Shown here in pieces: positions 25,232 to 33,860 of a stretch of 64,000 nt of DNA. Source of the stretch: Flavobacterium rivuli WB 3.3-2 = DSM 21788 (GTDB lineage Bacteria; Bacteroidota; Bacteroidia; Flavobacteriales; Flavobacteriaceae); NCBI RefSeq assembly GCF_000378485.1, contig NZ_KB899976.1, forward strand, positions 1 to 64,000. Reading direction: 5' to 3'. Position 1 is the stretch's first letter. The number at the start of each line of letters is the position of its first letter. Made by a program: the position numbers and the translations under genes. The notes beneath the pieces are model-generated. The model saw only the letters and a program-made list of their open reading frames with translations. It did not search any database and was not told the DNA's origin.

Positions 25232-26482
25232 TCAGATCCCGCGACGTCTCTTTTTTCGTCTTCTTTTATAGTCCTGCGCGATATACTCATAATTATTTTC
25301 TACCCTCATCAGCACATCTAAAAAGTTAGTCATATCAGAGATGCTCATTAAATCTTTATGATCATTTAGCAAATTAAAAAGCGATTCTTTGGAGAGAAAT
25401 TTTTGCTCTTCATGAGTCAGCTTCTCCCTATTTAAATTGCATTTATCCTGAAGGCCCTTTGCACTGTATTCTTTGCCAATGGCGCTCCCGTTAAAAACAG
25501 ATTTAGAGGTGTGGTCAACATAGGTAATACCATACACAATATTGCCAGCGTTTTGACGAAGTAGCATATCGATGCCCTGGCTTTTTAGCAGCTTCATTAA
25601 TTGTGGCAGCATGATGATATTATTTCTTGCAAAGGCTAAATCAATCGCCATTTTGATCTTGCCTTTAGATTGCGTGCGTTGGACTTCATTTATTGCAAAT
25701 TTTTTTTCGAGGTTTTTAATTGTTGGCTTGTTGTAAAAGCTACTGGCCTTGATGGGAACGCCTATGGGATTCCCTTGGGCATCAAGTGCGTGGAACAGTA
25801 GTCCGTTGTGTTTTGCAACCCTGGAATTCTCCGTACCTTTATCTGCAATTATATTGTATAGTTTCAGTACTGCATTAAGTTCCGGCAAACTTGCATAGCG
25901 GTAATTGTCCACTACGAAATTCAGGGCATTCTCAATAGCCTTTTTTGTCTCTGTTTTGCCATAGTCTACGCGTCCTTTAGATGGCTCAGGTTTGTATTCT
26001 TTTTTCTTTTGACCTTCCGCTTTTACAAGGTTGAAAGTTTGTTCAATTTCTTTACGCACTGGTTCCGACTTGTCCCTGCCTATATTTTGCATAGCGATAC
26101 GCTTACCATTGGCCTGCACGTTGATGGTGGCGATATGCAAATGGGGATGCCCTGCATCGTGGTGTTGGTAGATCAGGCAGGGCTGTTCTTTAAATCCTAT
26201 TTTATCCATGTACATCTCTGCAATCTCCAATAGTTTTTCTTTGGGCAGGTTAGTCTCACTAGGGTCAAAGTTCAGGGAGATGTGCACGGTATGGCGTTTT
26301 ACATTTTCATTCAGCAAAGCTTGTCGTTCCAAGCGCGTTAGTTTCATTTGGTAAGTGAGCCTTTCCGCGTCTAAAGGATAGTTGTGCTGTCCAATAATCT
26401 TGGCAGCACCATCCTTTACCTTATTTTCATTATAGTTGAGCATTCCCCGAATGGAATGTCCGGTCTTAATTATCGCAACCAT
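25232..26482 (-). CDS. Mobilisation relaxase (Bacteroidota MobB-type)
   Basis: A 416-residue relaxase that nicks the transfer origin and attaches to the DNA strand. The HUH-like metal motif is HHDAGHPHLHIATI (107-120), where the His cluster 107, 108, 112, 114 and 116 is visible. The likely nicking Tyr is Tyr17 in GMLNYNENK. The rest (about 160-416) is basic and helical, as is usual for this family. Its ATG overlaps the 3' end of mobC, so the two are coupled and form the relaxosome. The island has no conjugation genes, so mobilisation in trans is likely. Confidence 0.92.
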   Translation of the reverse strand: MVAIIKTGHSIRGMLNYNENKVKDGAAKIIGQHNYPLDAERLTYQMKLTRLERQALLNENVKRHTVHISLNFDPSETNLPKEKLLEIAEMYMDKIGFKEQPCLIYQHHDAGHPHLHIATINVQANGKRIAMQNIGRDKSEPVRKEIEQTFNLVKAEGQKKKEYKPEPSKGRVDYGKTETKKAIENALNFVVDNYRYASLPELNAVLKLYNIIADKGTENSRVAKHNGLLFHALDAQGNPIGVPIKASSFYNKPTIKNLEKKFAINEVQRTQSKGKIKMAIDLAFARNNIIMLPQLMKLLKSQGIDMLLRQNAGNIVYGITYVDHTSKSVFNGSAIGKEYSAKGLQDKCNLNREKLTHEEQKFLSKESLFNLLNDHKDLMSISDMTNFLDVLMRVENNYEYIAQDYKRRRKKRRRGI

Positions 26483-26859
26483 TTCTCAGCCATTTTTTGT
26501 ATCTGCTCTTTTACTTCATCAATCTTGGAAACAAGTGCTTTCTTTTGATTTTCAACGAGCAAAAACAAACTTTTGGCATCGGTAAATTGCGGTGTGGAAT
26601 TCACTTTTTTTACTAGTTGATTAAAGTTATTGCCAACGGCATTCAGCTCATAGTTTAGCTGGCTCATTTGGAGTATTAGATCATCGGTTGCGGCATCCCT
26701 TGTAATGGTAGTTATTGGCCTATTGAAAAGGCATCGGCGCACGTAATCACTTAGATTTTGGCAGGTGCTTGTTTTAAATCGATTTTCAAGGTTGGTAAAT
26801 TCCTTGTCTGTCAGGCGCACATAAATGCGCCTTTTTCGGTTGTTGTTCTCAGTCTCCAT
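26470..26859 (-). CDS. mobC: MobC-like relaxosome accessory protein
   Basis: A 129-residue protein that starts METENNNRKRRIYVRLTDKEF (ATG at 26859). The RKRRIYVRLT segment and NLSDYVRRCLFNRP fit the ribbon-helix-helix DNA-binding part of MobC-like proteins, and the C-terminal helix (YELNAVGNNFNQLVKKVN) is characteristic. A longer ORF to 27003 begins inside the oriT-like hairpin and is rejected. It binds the transfer origin and helps the relaxase; the relaxase gene overlaps its end by 13 bases. Confidence 0.88.
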   Translation of the reverse strand: METENNNRKRRIYVRLTDKEFTNLENRFKTSTCQNLSDYVRRCLFNRPITTITRDAATDDLILQMSQLNYELNAVGNNFNQLVKKVNSTPQFTDAKSLFLLVENQKKALVSKIDEVKEQIQKMAEKWLR

Positions 26860-26932
26860 AATATCATCCTCATTAGTGTCAGCATCCTTAAGACATTGCA
26901 GCAGTCCCCCGCCCACGACTTCGGAGTATGGG

Positions 26933-26991
26933 CGGCAAGATGCCGTTGTCCGACAACGGGACATCTTGCCGTTTGCTCCAAAGAGGCAAAC
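26933..26991. other. Likely transfer origin (oriT) hairpins
   Basis: A 10+7-bp imperfect stem: CGGCAAGATG (26933-26942) with CATCTTGCCG (26962-26971), and inside it CCGTTGT (26943-26949) with ACAACGG (26953-26959). A second stem GTTTGC/GCAAAC follows at 26971-26991. It lies just upstream of mobC, in a GC-rich stretch that stands out from the island. Position and structure point to an origin of transfer, but the nick site is not identified. Confidence 0.6.
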
Positions 26992-27049
26992 TCCGGCAGA
27001 CAATTAAATCTTTACCACTAATTTAGAACGTTCCAGAGGATAAAACAAT

Positions 27050-27110
27050 CATGGCTAAATTTTAGCCATGAAAGGAAATAGGAAGGGCAGGCTAAATTGC
27101 CTGCCCGTTT
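27050..27110. repeat. Two hairpins between mobC/oriT and the DUF932 gene
   Basis: CATGGCTAA/TTAGCCATG (27050-27070) is a perfect 9-bp palindrome with a 3-nt loop. GGGCAGGC/GCCTGCCC (27085-27106) is followed by GTTTT. The second could terminate plus-strand transcription; the first is next to the oriT region and may belong to it. Confidence 0.5.
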
Positions 27111-27129
27111 TAATTAGCTGTTTTTTCCA

Positions 27130-28203
27130 TTAGTTTAAAAGAAAAATACCACTTTCATTTTTTGCAAAGTCGGTACATAACTCAAATGCCTTTTGTGCTT
27201 TGGTTTGTGCTGTGCCACCCATTACAATAGACTGAAGTTTTGCTTCGTCATCTTTAAAATTTCGAACATTTTGATAGTATCCTGTAACAGCATTGTAAGC
27301 TCCAAACAATGTGCCTTTTGTAGTTTCCATTTGTTGGGAATCATTTATCATAGCATACGCAAAAGCATCCTCCACAATGTTTTTATAGGCGGTAGATAAC
27401 TCATCTTCAGCACCTTTTTTTAGTAGGTCATAAGTTTCTTTATTAGGGCAAAGTGCAAGCTGTATAAGTTTTTTAATTTCCTTATCGCTTACCCTTACAG
27501 TTGCCCATTCATTAAAGATATTTTCTAACTGGCTGCTTAACGTGTTTGCTAATCCCATAACTTTATGTGCATCATCAAGGCGTTGCTTTGCTCCCGATGT
27601 ATGCTTGATACGAACAACATTAGTCATGCTTTTTAATGATGCATTGAGGGTGTTTTGACACACGATACGTACAGGTGTAAACGCTGCAGTAATACTACCG
27701 CTGCCATCGTGTGAGGTAGTTAAAAATAAATATTTTTCGGTCACATCATCGCCGTTACCGACACGGATATAGCCAGGCAATTTAGCCGTAATAAAAATAC
27801 GTTCGCCATTGCCCAAGGCTCCGGCTGTCTCGTATAAGATTCCATCTTTACCACCTACAATGGAATCAAAAAAATTGAATGCATCGCGGTTTTGAATAAT
27901 GTGGTAGTCTTTACCTACCACACCTAATACGGCATTGTTATCACTGCGTACATTTGCAAAGTAATTAGGCACGGATACCTGCTCTGCTGCTGTTTCAAAA
28001 CCCTTGGCAGTTATAACAATATCATTGCCCTTAGTATATAGTGGCGACTTTACCACTTGGTAATCCAGCCCCGCATATTTTATGGCTTCTGCGCTCGTCG
28101 GGTAATTTGTTACTACCTGCCCTAAATTGTGCCAAGCTTTTTCTTTTACGCTGAAAAAAGAATAATGGCCTGTGCTTTCGTTGAAATTAAGATTGTGTCC
28201 CAT
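27130..28203 (-). CDS. DUF932 domain protein
   Basis: A 357-residue protein of the DUF932 family (also called phage/plasmid-like protein), common on plasmids and integrative elements. Family text is clear: the N-terminus MGHNLNFNESTGHYSFFSVKEKAWHNLG gives the AWHxLG motif, with VVKSPLYTKGNDIV, KDYHIIQNRDAFNFFDSI, and SITAAFTPVRIVCQNTLNASL. The exact function of the family is unknown; it is used here as a sign of mobile-element origin. It starts just before a GC-rich intergenic region. No operon partner is evident. Confidence 0.85.
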   Translation of the reverse strand: MGHNLNFNESTGHYSFFSVKEKAWHNLGQVVTNYPTSAEAIKYAGLDYQVVKSPLYTKGNDIVITAKGFETAAEQVSVPNYFANVRSDNNAVLGVVGKDYHIIQNRDAFNFFDSIVGGKDGILYETAGALGNGERIFITAKLPGYIRVGNGDDVTEKYLFLTTSHDGSGSITAAFTPVRIVCQNTLNASLKSMTNVVRIKHTSGAKQRLDDAHKVMGLANTLSSQLENIFNEWATVRVSDKEIKKLIQLALCPNKETYDLLKKGAEDELSTAYKNIVEDAFAYAMINDSQQMETTKGTLFGAYNAVTGYYQNVRNFKDDEAKLQSIVMGGTAQTKAQKAFELCTDFAKNESGIFLLN

Positions 28204-28611
28204 GATTTCTAAGATTTAAAAGTTTAAAAAGTACTTGTTATGAATTCATCACTTTTCTTTTAAAGCTATCTCCCGTCATAAAAAACAAAAGTTTTTCAAA
28301 ACAAAAAACGAAAAAAAAGAAAGCCAGTTGAAAGCGTGCGGTAAGCAAAGCGGAGAGCTATAAGTCCCGAAGGGTGGGGCTGTGAGGAACGAGCAGAACC
28401 ATTATGCGCGCGCAGCTGCGGCGCACGCTAACTTAGCTGCCTTTTTAGCCGTTTGGAGTGAAAAACATTAGCGATAAAAGTTTTCTTTATATCATTTCAG
28501 AATCAGTGGGAAATTGCTTTAAGCTAAAAGTGCATGCCTGAAAGAAAGCATGCTCTTGGAACAATGAAAAAACAAATCCTGACGGTGTGCCGGAAGGTTT
28601 TGATGCAGATT
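28204..28611. other. GC-rich intergenic region with structured segment
   Basis: 408 bases without a gene. About 28320-28440 is markedly GC-richer than the flanks. AGCGTGCG (28333-28340) faces CGCACGCT (28422-28429) as a perfect 8-bp inverted pair, with the palindromic GCGCGCGCAGCTGCG stretch between. It could be an RNA, a replication or transfer site, or a leader. The rest is AT-rich and shows nothing. Confidence 0.45.
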
Positions 28612-29670
28612 TTATTTCTTACTAGGATGAACTAAGATGATCTCTTCTGCCTTAAGTCCAGTTTTTATAAATAGTTGCGGAGTACTTTCTTCACTTATTC
28701 CTTCAAGCATTACAAATGCTTTTGCTTGTTGGAATGCTTTTCCCACAGAGTGTCCAAAGCCAATGGATGAATAAAATTGAGATGAGAATATTCTAGCTGC
28801 ATCATCTCCAATTGAGGTGCTCATCCCAATTGTTGCCTCAACGAATTCTGCAACAGCTTCAGCTTGATTTTGAGAATAGCAAGTATTAAAAAAGACAAGC
28901 CTAATATTATCTGATGATGACATCATGGTTTGTACAATTGCTTCCTTGCTAACTAATTTGGCATTCCCATCTTTTGTCTGAAAAACAATTTCATCATTGT
29001 CTGACCCATGGCCACTAAAATGTACTATAGTGGGATCATGCTCATTTAAAGCTTGTAACAAATCAATTGTCTGAAGTGCCCAGTATGATTCTAGTTTTAT
29101 GGAATCCCGATGTTTTGTTTTTCTAATCATTTCAGCAATTGCCCTAGCTTCCTCATCAAGTCGCAACTGGAGTTGATCAATAGGATTTGAGGCAAGAAAA
29201 AGGATGGTGATTTTCTCGGGGATTTTTTTTAGCTGTTGAATTTCGTCAATTATAGTGGTATGAAGCGTACTGTGGTGGGTCAACGTCTCATTTATAAAAT
29301 TAACATTCCTTTGATGCTCTTTTTGTTTTTTATCTGTATCTGCTTTTTGTTTTTTGTCAATTAAGGCTTGTTCCTTATCAATTTTAATTTGATAATCAAA
29401 AATTTCTTTTTGCTTCTTAACCATCTTGGATTCTAAATCGGCAATTTTTTTGTTAGTATCGGCAATTGAATTTTGGTGCCGCGTAATTTCCCTTTGTTTG
29501 GAAAGTATGATACTCGCAATTTTTGTTCTATGAATTGCATCGGAAGCAGAATTAATTTTTTTATTAAAATCAGAAAGCTTGATTTGTTCCTTAGCTTTTG
29601 AAGAAGATAAAGTAGAAAGTTCTTTCTGTTTGTTGACGAACGTATTTCGATATGAGTCAATAAGTGCCAT
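28612..29670 (-). CDS. CHAT-domain (caspase-like) protease with N-terminal coiled coil
   Basis: A 352-residue protein. Residues 10-125 are charged and coiled-coil-like (KSKEQIKLSDFNKK, KQREITRHQNSIADTNKKI, KKQKADTDKKQKEHQ). From 150 there is a caspase/CHAT fold: ILFLASNPID, IVHFSGHGS with the catalytic His221, LVFFNTCYS with the catalytic Cys264, and VEATIGMSTSIGDDAA after it. CHAT proteases act as effectors in several bacterial immunity systems, cleaving a partner on sensing infection. The partner is not proved, but the next gene upstream encodes a membrane protein 56 bases away. Confidence 0.85.
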   Translation of the reverse strand: MALIDSYRNTFVNKQKELSTLSSSKAKEQIKLSDFNKKINSASDAIHRTKIASIILSKQREITRHQNSIADTNKKIADLESKMVKKQKEIFDYQIKIDKEQALIDKKQKADTDKKQKEHQRNVNFINETLTHHSTLHTTIIDEIQQLKKIPEKITILFLASNPIDQLQLRLDEEARAIAEMIRKTKHRDSIKLESYWALQTIDLLQALNEHDPTIVHFSGHGSDNDEIVFQTKDGNAKLVSKEAIVQTMMSSSDNIRLVFFNTCYSQNQAEAVAEFVEATIGMSTSIGDDAARIFSSQFYSSIGFGHSVGKAFQQAKAFVMLEGISEESTPQLFIKTGLKAEEIILVHPSKK

Positions 29671-29726
29671 AATAAAATTAATTGAGTATTATCTGCTAGA
29701 GCTAGAGTCTACATTATTGACGTATT

Positions 29727-30530
29727 CTAGTTTCGCTTTCTAAAATCCATTGTGATTAATAACATAAAACCTTCCAACGTATAACGCCGATAAAATTTTA
29801 CGAAAGCCATAAAACAGATTACAGATAATATAAATGCGCATCCGTAATAACAAAAGAAATTAGGCTCCTTAAATTTAAGCAAAATTAAAGAGCTGCCAAA
29901 CATACCAAAGATAAGACACAGGGTTCTTAAAAGACCATAAAGAGATACATAATTCACCATTTTTTGTTGATGTTGTTTTGAGTTGTCGAATACATAATGT
30001 GTAATGACCCTATGAATGTCAACAGGATTGACACTATTCATAGTAGAATAGCTCTGATAATCTAATTTCAATATCCTTTTGAGCAGAACTTTAATTTTTC
30101 TTTCGATACTCTGCTTAAGAAAACCATCAACTTCCTTGTATAAAAATCTAAATCTAAAAAGTCGAAAAATAACAATAACTAAAAACGGAGGAAATAGGCA
30201 AGTAGAAACTATAATTTTAATTATTCTTTCTGCGCTGTAATTGATAGTTGTGCCTAAAATATATTTGGATGGATAACCAAATAACATGTTCGCAAACCAT
30301 TCAATTGTTATAGATGATAAATAACTTAATATATGACCAGAAATGTATGCGGCAAGTATAAAAAAAAGAGCTCCACCAATATTAACTTCCGGTAAGCAAT
30401 AAAGCACATTTCTTATTTCGAATGTTTTGCTCTCACTAATATCTAGAAAGTATATCATAAATATAAACACGGATCCGGGAACAAAGTATCCTAGAAAATC
30501 ATATAATGAAAAAGGATTTTGCTCCAACAT
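29727..30530 (-). CDS. Membrane protein next to the CHAT protease
   Basis: A 267-residue integral membrane protein with about four or five hydrophobic segments: near 12-30 (FLGYFVPGSVFIFMIYFLD), 50-75 (GGALFFILAAYISGHILSYL), 108-125 (IIKIIVSTCLFPPFLVIVIF), 200-220 and 228-245. A charged loop (RKIKVLLKRILKLDYQSYSTMN) lies between. No family is recognised. It precedes the CHAT gene by 56 bases and is co-oriented, so it may be its target, anchor or sensor. That link is a hypothesis from position only. Confidence 0.7.
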   Translation of the reverse strand: MLEQNPFSLYDFLGYFVPGSVFIFMIYFLDISESKTFEIRNVLYCLPEVNIGGALFFILAAYISGHILSYLSSITIEWFANMLFGYPSKYILGTTINYSAERIIKIIVSTCLFPPFLVIVIFRLFRFRFLYKEVDGFLKQSIERKIKVLLKRILKLDYQSYSTMNSVNPVDIHRVITHYVFDNSKQHQQKMVNYVSLYGLLRTLCLIFGMFGSSLILLKFKEPNFFCYYGCAFILSVICFMAFVKFYRRYTLEGFMLLITMDFRKRN

Positions 30531-30634
30531 ATTGCTGTCTTTAATTTAGATTCGAATAAAGCCTAAGGTTTATGTAATTTTAACACGGATATTATTTAAT
30601 ATGTACTGCTTTTAATTGTAAATCTAGTTGTACA

Positions 30635-31024
30635 CTACTTATTATTAATTAGCTTTTCTAAGTAAGCAACTTTATCTTTCTCAGCCTGGACTAAACGCTC
30701 ATAAAGTTCAACAACTTTATCTAATGGATTAAAGGTGCATTGTAGAGCACTAATAGCTCCATTATTTGAACTGTTATCATAAAAATTAGCAAACGAATTA
30801 ATTGCAGCTTCCTCGGAGAAGTTTTTTATTGCTTCAGATGTTACCCCCAGAGCCTTTGCAACTTCTTCAAGTTTACTTTCTTCAATAGTTTCACTATTTT
30901 CAATATTAGAGACTGCCTGTTGGCTAATGCCAAGAGCAGCGGCTAATGCTTCTTGTTTCATATCACGCAGTTCACGTATTCGGCTAATTTTTCTTCCTAT
31001 ATGGTTTTTAGTTGCTGTGCTCAT
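30635..31024 (-). CDS. XRE-family regulator
   Basis: A 129-residue protein with a helix-turn-helix at residues 11-65 (KISRIRELRDMKQEALAAALG, SQQAVSNIENSETI, LEEVAKALG). The C-terminal part (ALQCTFNPLDKVVELYERLV) contains a helical tail with an often-seen LxxxxKVxELYERLL pattern of Bacteroidota mobile-element regulators. TACCTTTG at 31029-31036 immediately precedes its ATG, so the mRNA may be leaderless. It is divergent from the HEPN-like array (31195 onward) and may control it. Confidence 0.85.
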   Translation of the reverse strand: MSTATKNHIGRKISRIRELRDMKQEALAAALGISQQAVSNIENSETIEESKLEEVAKALGVTSEAIKNFSEEAAINSFANFYDNSSNNGAISALQCTFNPLDKVVELYERLVQAEKDKVAYLEKLINNK

Positions 31025-31028
31025 AACT

Positions 31029-31036
31029 CAAAGGTA
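31029..31036 (-). promoter_or_regulatory. -7 box before the XRE gene
   Basis: TACCTTTG matches TAnnTTTG and ends four bases before the ATG. No -33 TTG at the usual spacing was seen. Confidence 0.4.
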
Positions 31037-31194
31037 TTGAAAATTCTGTAAGAATTTTATAGTTGGTAAAAAACATGCGGTGACTGGTACTATACAACCT
31101 CTGATGGTTGGGTACGGCACTAGGTGTCACTTACTTGCTGTGGTATAACAAAAATACACAATTTCATTTATGTACCACTTCAAATTTCTAAATT

Positions 31195-33000
31195 ATGAAA
31201 CACGATGTTTTAATCCCTGAAGGACACCCACAGGCGCACCTTTTGGAAAAAATTGGCAACCAAATCCTCGACATTGTAAATCCTGACAGTATCTTTTTAT
31301 CTGTCGATAACAATAGTTGCCCTGAAACTATCTTTACCCTTATCATTGACACGACTTACAGCCGTATTGATGACGATCTTTTACAGCCCTTAGAACGCAT
31401 CTTTGCCAACCATCCCGATATTGCATTCAGGGTGTTTTCATGTGATTATGCTGACGATGGGTTACGTAAAGGGAATCTGTATTTTCTCAACCATTGCGCA
31501 TTGGGCAAGATGGCACACCGTAATTCTGACGGCATACACCCAATTTTTCCTGAGACAACATTGGCAATGGATTTACTGGCGAGGACTAAAAAGCATTACA
31601 ACCGTGCAATGTTAAAGATTGAGGGGAGGTATACCGACTTCCCCAAGTGCTTAATTTATGAGGAGTTCCAAAAAGCAGGCTATACCCTACACCAAATGCT
31701 GGAACAGCTTTTTAAAGCTGCCGAACTTTTCCTTATGGGCAAACAATTGTTTTCTAAAGACCTTGCAGAGCATCAGGATTATTTAAGGCAGTTTGCGCCT
31801 TCACTTGCAAACCTATTTAATGTCGCGGATTCAGAAGAAGACCGCCTGCTAAAACTACTCTATACCTGTTACGTTGCCTACCGTAAGAGCGACCGGTTTG
31901 AACCGCAGAGGAAAGATATTGAAGCATTGCTTTTTAAAACGCAATTAGCCAAGCAGGAGGTAGAAAAGCTTTTTAAAGAATCGATTCAAAATTGTGCCGA
32001 TAAGGCACAAATAGCGGCTAAGCAGCTTATGGCTGATGATGATATCTTATTTGGCAGGATGGATTTTAAAGAAACAGCTGAAAAGGATGCAGAACCAAAT
32101 ACCTCTAATGCAGTTCATGAAAATACAATAGTGTCTGGTAACAAAATAACCTTGTATATGCCTGTAAGCCATAAACAGGTGATAACAGATGTTATCTGCA
32201 AGGCAGTAAAAACTGCGGCAATTTATTGCTTTGCAATGCGTGACATCATCGGTAATTATAATAATGTAGTATTCGAAAGTGAAGAAAAAGGCGGTAAAAG
32301 CGTGCATTATTATCTATTGGTATTTTGCTATAAGAGCAGTAAAAGCCCCGGCAACGATATCGCAGACACTATTAAAACAAAGACCAAAGGAGCGTGTACC
32401 GCTACCGTACTTGTCCATAAAGCTGTGAGGGAAAATAAATATACGGATCAAAACTGGTTCTATAATTCTGTTATGGTTAAAGGGCTATTGCTTTACACCG
32501 ATGGTGCCATTAGCTTGGATTCAGTACTTACTGACCGAAATGATATAAATACAAGTAAGGCAGGATGGTATTATGAGGACAGGATGAGGATTGCAAGGAC
32601 GTTGATCAGTAGCCTTCATGAAGACAGTTTTGAACGAAGCCATGATATTATGCCCATAATGCTGCATCAGGTTGTCGAACAAGCCTGCCTTGGGTTAATC
32701 CGTTTTATACTTGGGTACACGCCAAACCACTTTTCATTGAGCCATCTTTTTGAGATTTGCAGCCTGTTTACGACACTGACTTCTGAGTTTTTTCCACAAG
32801 CTTCAAAAGTAGAAAGAGAAATGTTCCGGTTGTTAAACACCCCTGTCTGGGAGTTGCGATATACCACCCATGACGATGTAGAAAAATTAGATGTGCAATT
32901 GCTCGACAGGCGTTGCCAGGAATTTCTAGCCCATGCAGATTTATTTGTGCGTCAAAGCAAAGGTGAAAAAGATGCTGTCCTTAATTACTATCACTTCTAA
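31195..33000 (+). CDS. Nucleotidyltransferase-like/HEPN-like protein, array member 1
   Basis: A 601-residue protein in three apparent parts. Residues 1-130 look like a minimal nucleotidyltransferase fold but lack the GS...DxD active site (IVNPDSIFLSVDNNS then FTLIIDTT). Residues about 135-270 are helical and HEPN-like (AGYTLHQMLEQLFKAAELFLMG, LAEHQDYLRQFAPSLANLF). Residues 310-430 form a mixed domain. The C-terminal 120 residues are again HEPN-like (IMLHQVVEQACLGLIRFILG, HFSLSHLFEICSLF, LRYTTHDD). The first two parts recur in the next two genes. No RX4-6H ribonuclease motif is certain. Function is unknown. Followed 12 bases later by member 2. Confidence 0.65.
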   Translation: MKHDVLIPEGHPQAHLLEKIGNQILDIVNPDSIFLSVDNNSCPETIFTLIIDTTYSRIDDDLLQPLERIFANHPDIAFRVFSCDYADDGLRKGNLYFLNHCALGKMAHRNSDGIHPIFPETTLAMDLLARTKKHYNRAMLKIEGRYTDFPKCLIYEEFQKAGYTLHQMLEQLFKAAELFLMGKQLFSKDLAEHQDYLRQFAPSLANLFNVADSEEDRLLKLLYTCYVAYRKSDRFEPQRKDIEALLFKTQLAKQEVEKLFKESIQNCADKAQIAAKQLMADDDILFGRMDFKETAEKDAEPNTSNAVHENTIVSGNKITLYMPVSHKQVITDVICKAVKTAAIYCFAMRDIIGNYNNVVFESEEKGGKSVHYYLLVFCYKSSKSPGNDIADTIKTKTKGACTATVLVHKAVRENKYTDQNWFYNSVMVKGLLLYTDGAISLDSVLTDRNDINTSKAGWYYEDRMRIARTLISSLHEDSFERSHDIMPIMLHQVVEQACLGLIRFILGYTPNHFSLSHLFEICSLFTTLTSEFFPQASKVEREMFRLLNTPVWELRYTTHDDVEKLDVQLLDRRCQEFLAHADLFVRQSKGEKDAVLNYYHF

Positions 33001-33012
33001 AAATCAAACATT

Positions 33013-33819
33013 ATGTACCATACTATCATCATTCCTGATACTATCAACGAAAACAAATTGATTGCCGAAGCGCTTGATAAGACACTATGTTATGTAGCCA
33101 TAGATTCAGTTTTTTTGAACTCAAATACGAATGAAAATCATATGCAAATATTGACCATCGTTCTAGCGAAAGATAGTTTACAGATACATTTTATCATTGA
33201 AGGCATAATCCTAAAGTTTTTTACGGTTATTCCCAATGTTACCTGCAAGCTTTATGACTATACTTCTACCGAGGAAGCACTGAAAGATGGCAACTTGTAT
33301 CTTTTGATGCTTGTTAAGGGCATTCCACCGATATACATGCAAAAGGATAGTGGGCTACAGCAATATAGTAACCCTGTTATTTTAAAGAAGCTGACCCAGA
33401 AAGCTGAAAAACGTTACAATCGGTTTATCAACAATGCACTTGCCTTGTCAGACGGAATTCTATACTATTTGGAAAACAAGGAATTTCAACATGCCGCTGC
33501 TTTACTATTTCAGTATTTACATTTATTATTTCGGGTGTGCAGTGAAATTTTTACAGGCAGGCAACATTCGGAAGTCAGCATTATAGAATGGCAAGCCTGC
33601 ATAAATTCCTACAGGCCGGGGTTCGTTAAACTTTTTGAACCCAACAATAAAAAAGATAGCATCCTTGCCAGTAAGCTTCTTAAATCGTATAAGGATACCT
33701 GCTTTAATTCTGAAATCCGCTTCACTTTTCCAGCACTTAATGATTTCTATATAAAAACAGAACAGTTTTATATGGATGTTTTTGATATGGTCAGGTCGCA
33801 TTTTGTAATTGAATCATAG
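33013..33819 (+). CDS. Nucleotidyltransferase-like/HEPN-like protein, array member 2
   Basis: A 268-residue paralogue of the N-terminal half of the neighbouring proteins. Its first 120 residues match their fold (CYVAIDSVFLNSNTNENHMQ, then LTIVLAKDSLQ, like IFSSVERTD and ITILLSKE in member 3). Its residues 145-220 carry the same helical block (AAALLFQYLHLLFRVCSEIFTG, then WQACINSYRPGFVKLFEPNN). It lacks the extra domains of member 1. It is transcribed with members 1 and 3, with gaps of 12 and 41 bases. The role is unknown. Confidence 0.6.
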   Translation: MYHTIIIPDTINENKLIAEALDKTLCYVAIDSVFLNSNTNENHMQILTIVLAKDSLQIHFIIEGIILKFFTVIPNVTCKLYDYTSTEEALKDGNLYLLMLVKGIPPIYMQKDSGLQQYSNPVILKKLTQKAEKRYNRFINNALALSDGILYYLENKEFQHAAALLFQYLHLLFRVCSEIFTGRQHSEVSIIEWQACINSYRPGFVKLFEPNNKKDSILASKLLKSYKDTCFNSEIRFTFPALNDFYIKTEQFYMDVFDMVRSHFVIES

Positions 33820-33860
33820 AACAGCCTATTCATAAGTTTTATTTAAACAATATTAATATC

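Noticed and set aside
25133..25321. A 62-residue gene after the XRE regulator
   Set aside because: It overlaps the end of the XRE gene and the end of the relaxase gene on the other strand, and has no recognisable domain. It may be a remnant of a longer gene cut by the relaxase module.
26860..27003. Longer N-terminus for MobC
   Set aside because: The added codons read straight through the oriT-like hairpin, and MobC family proteins start near the ATG at 26859.
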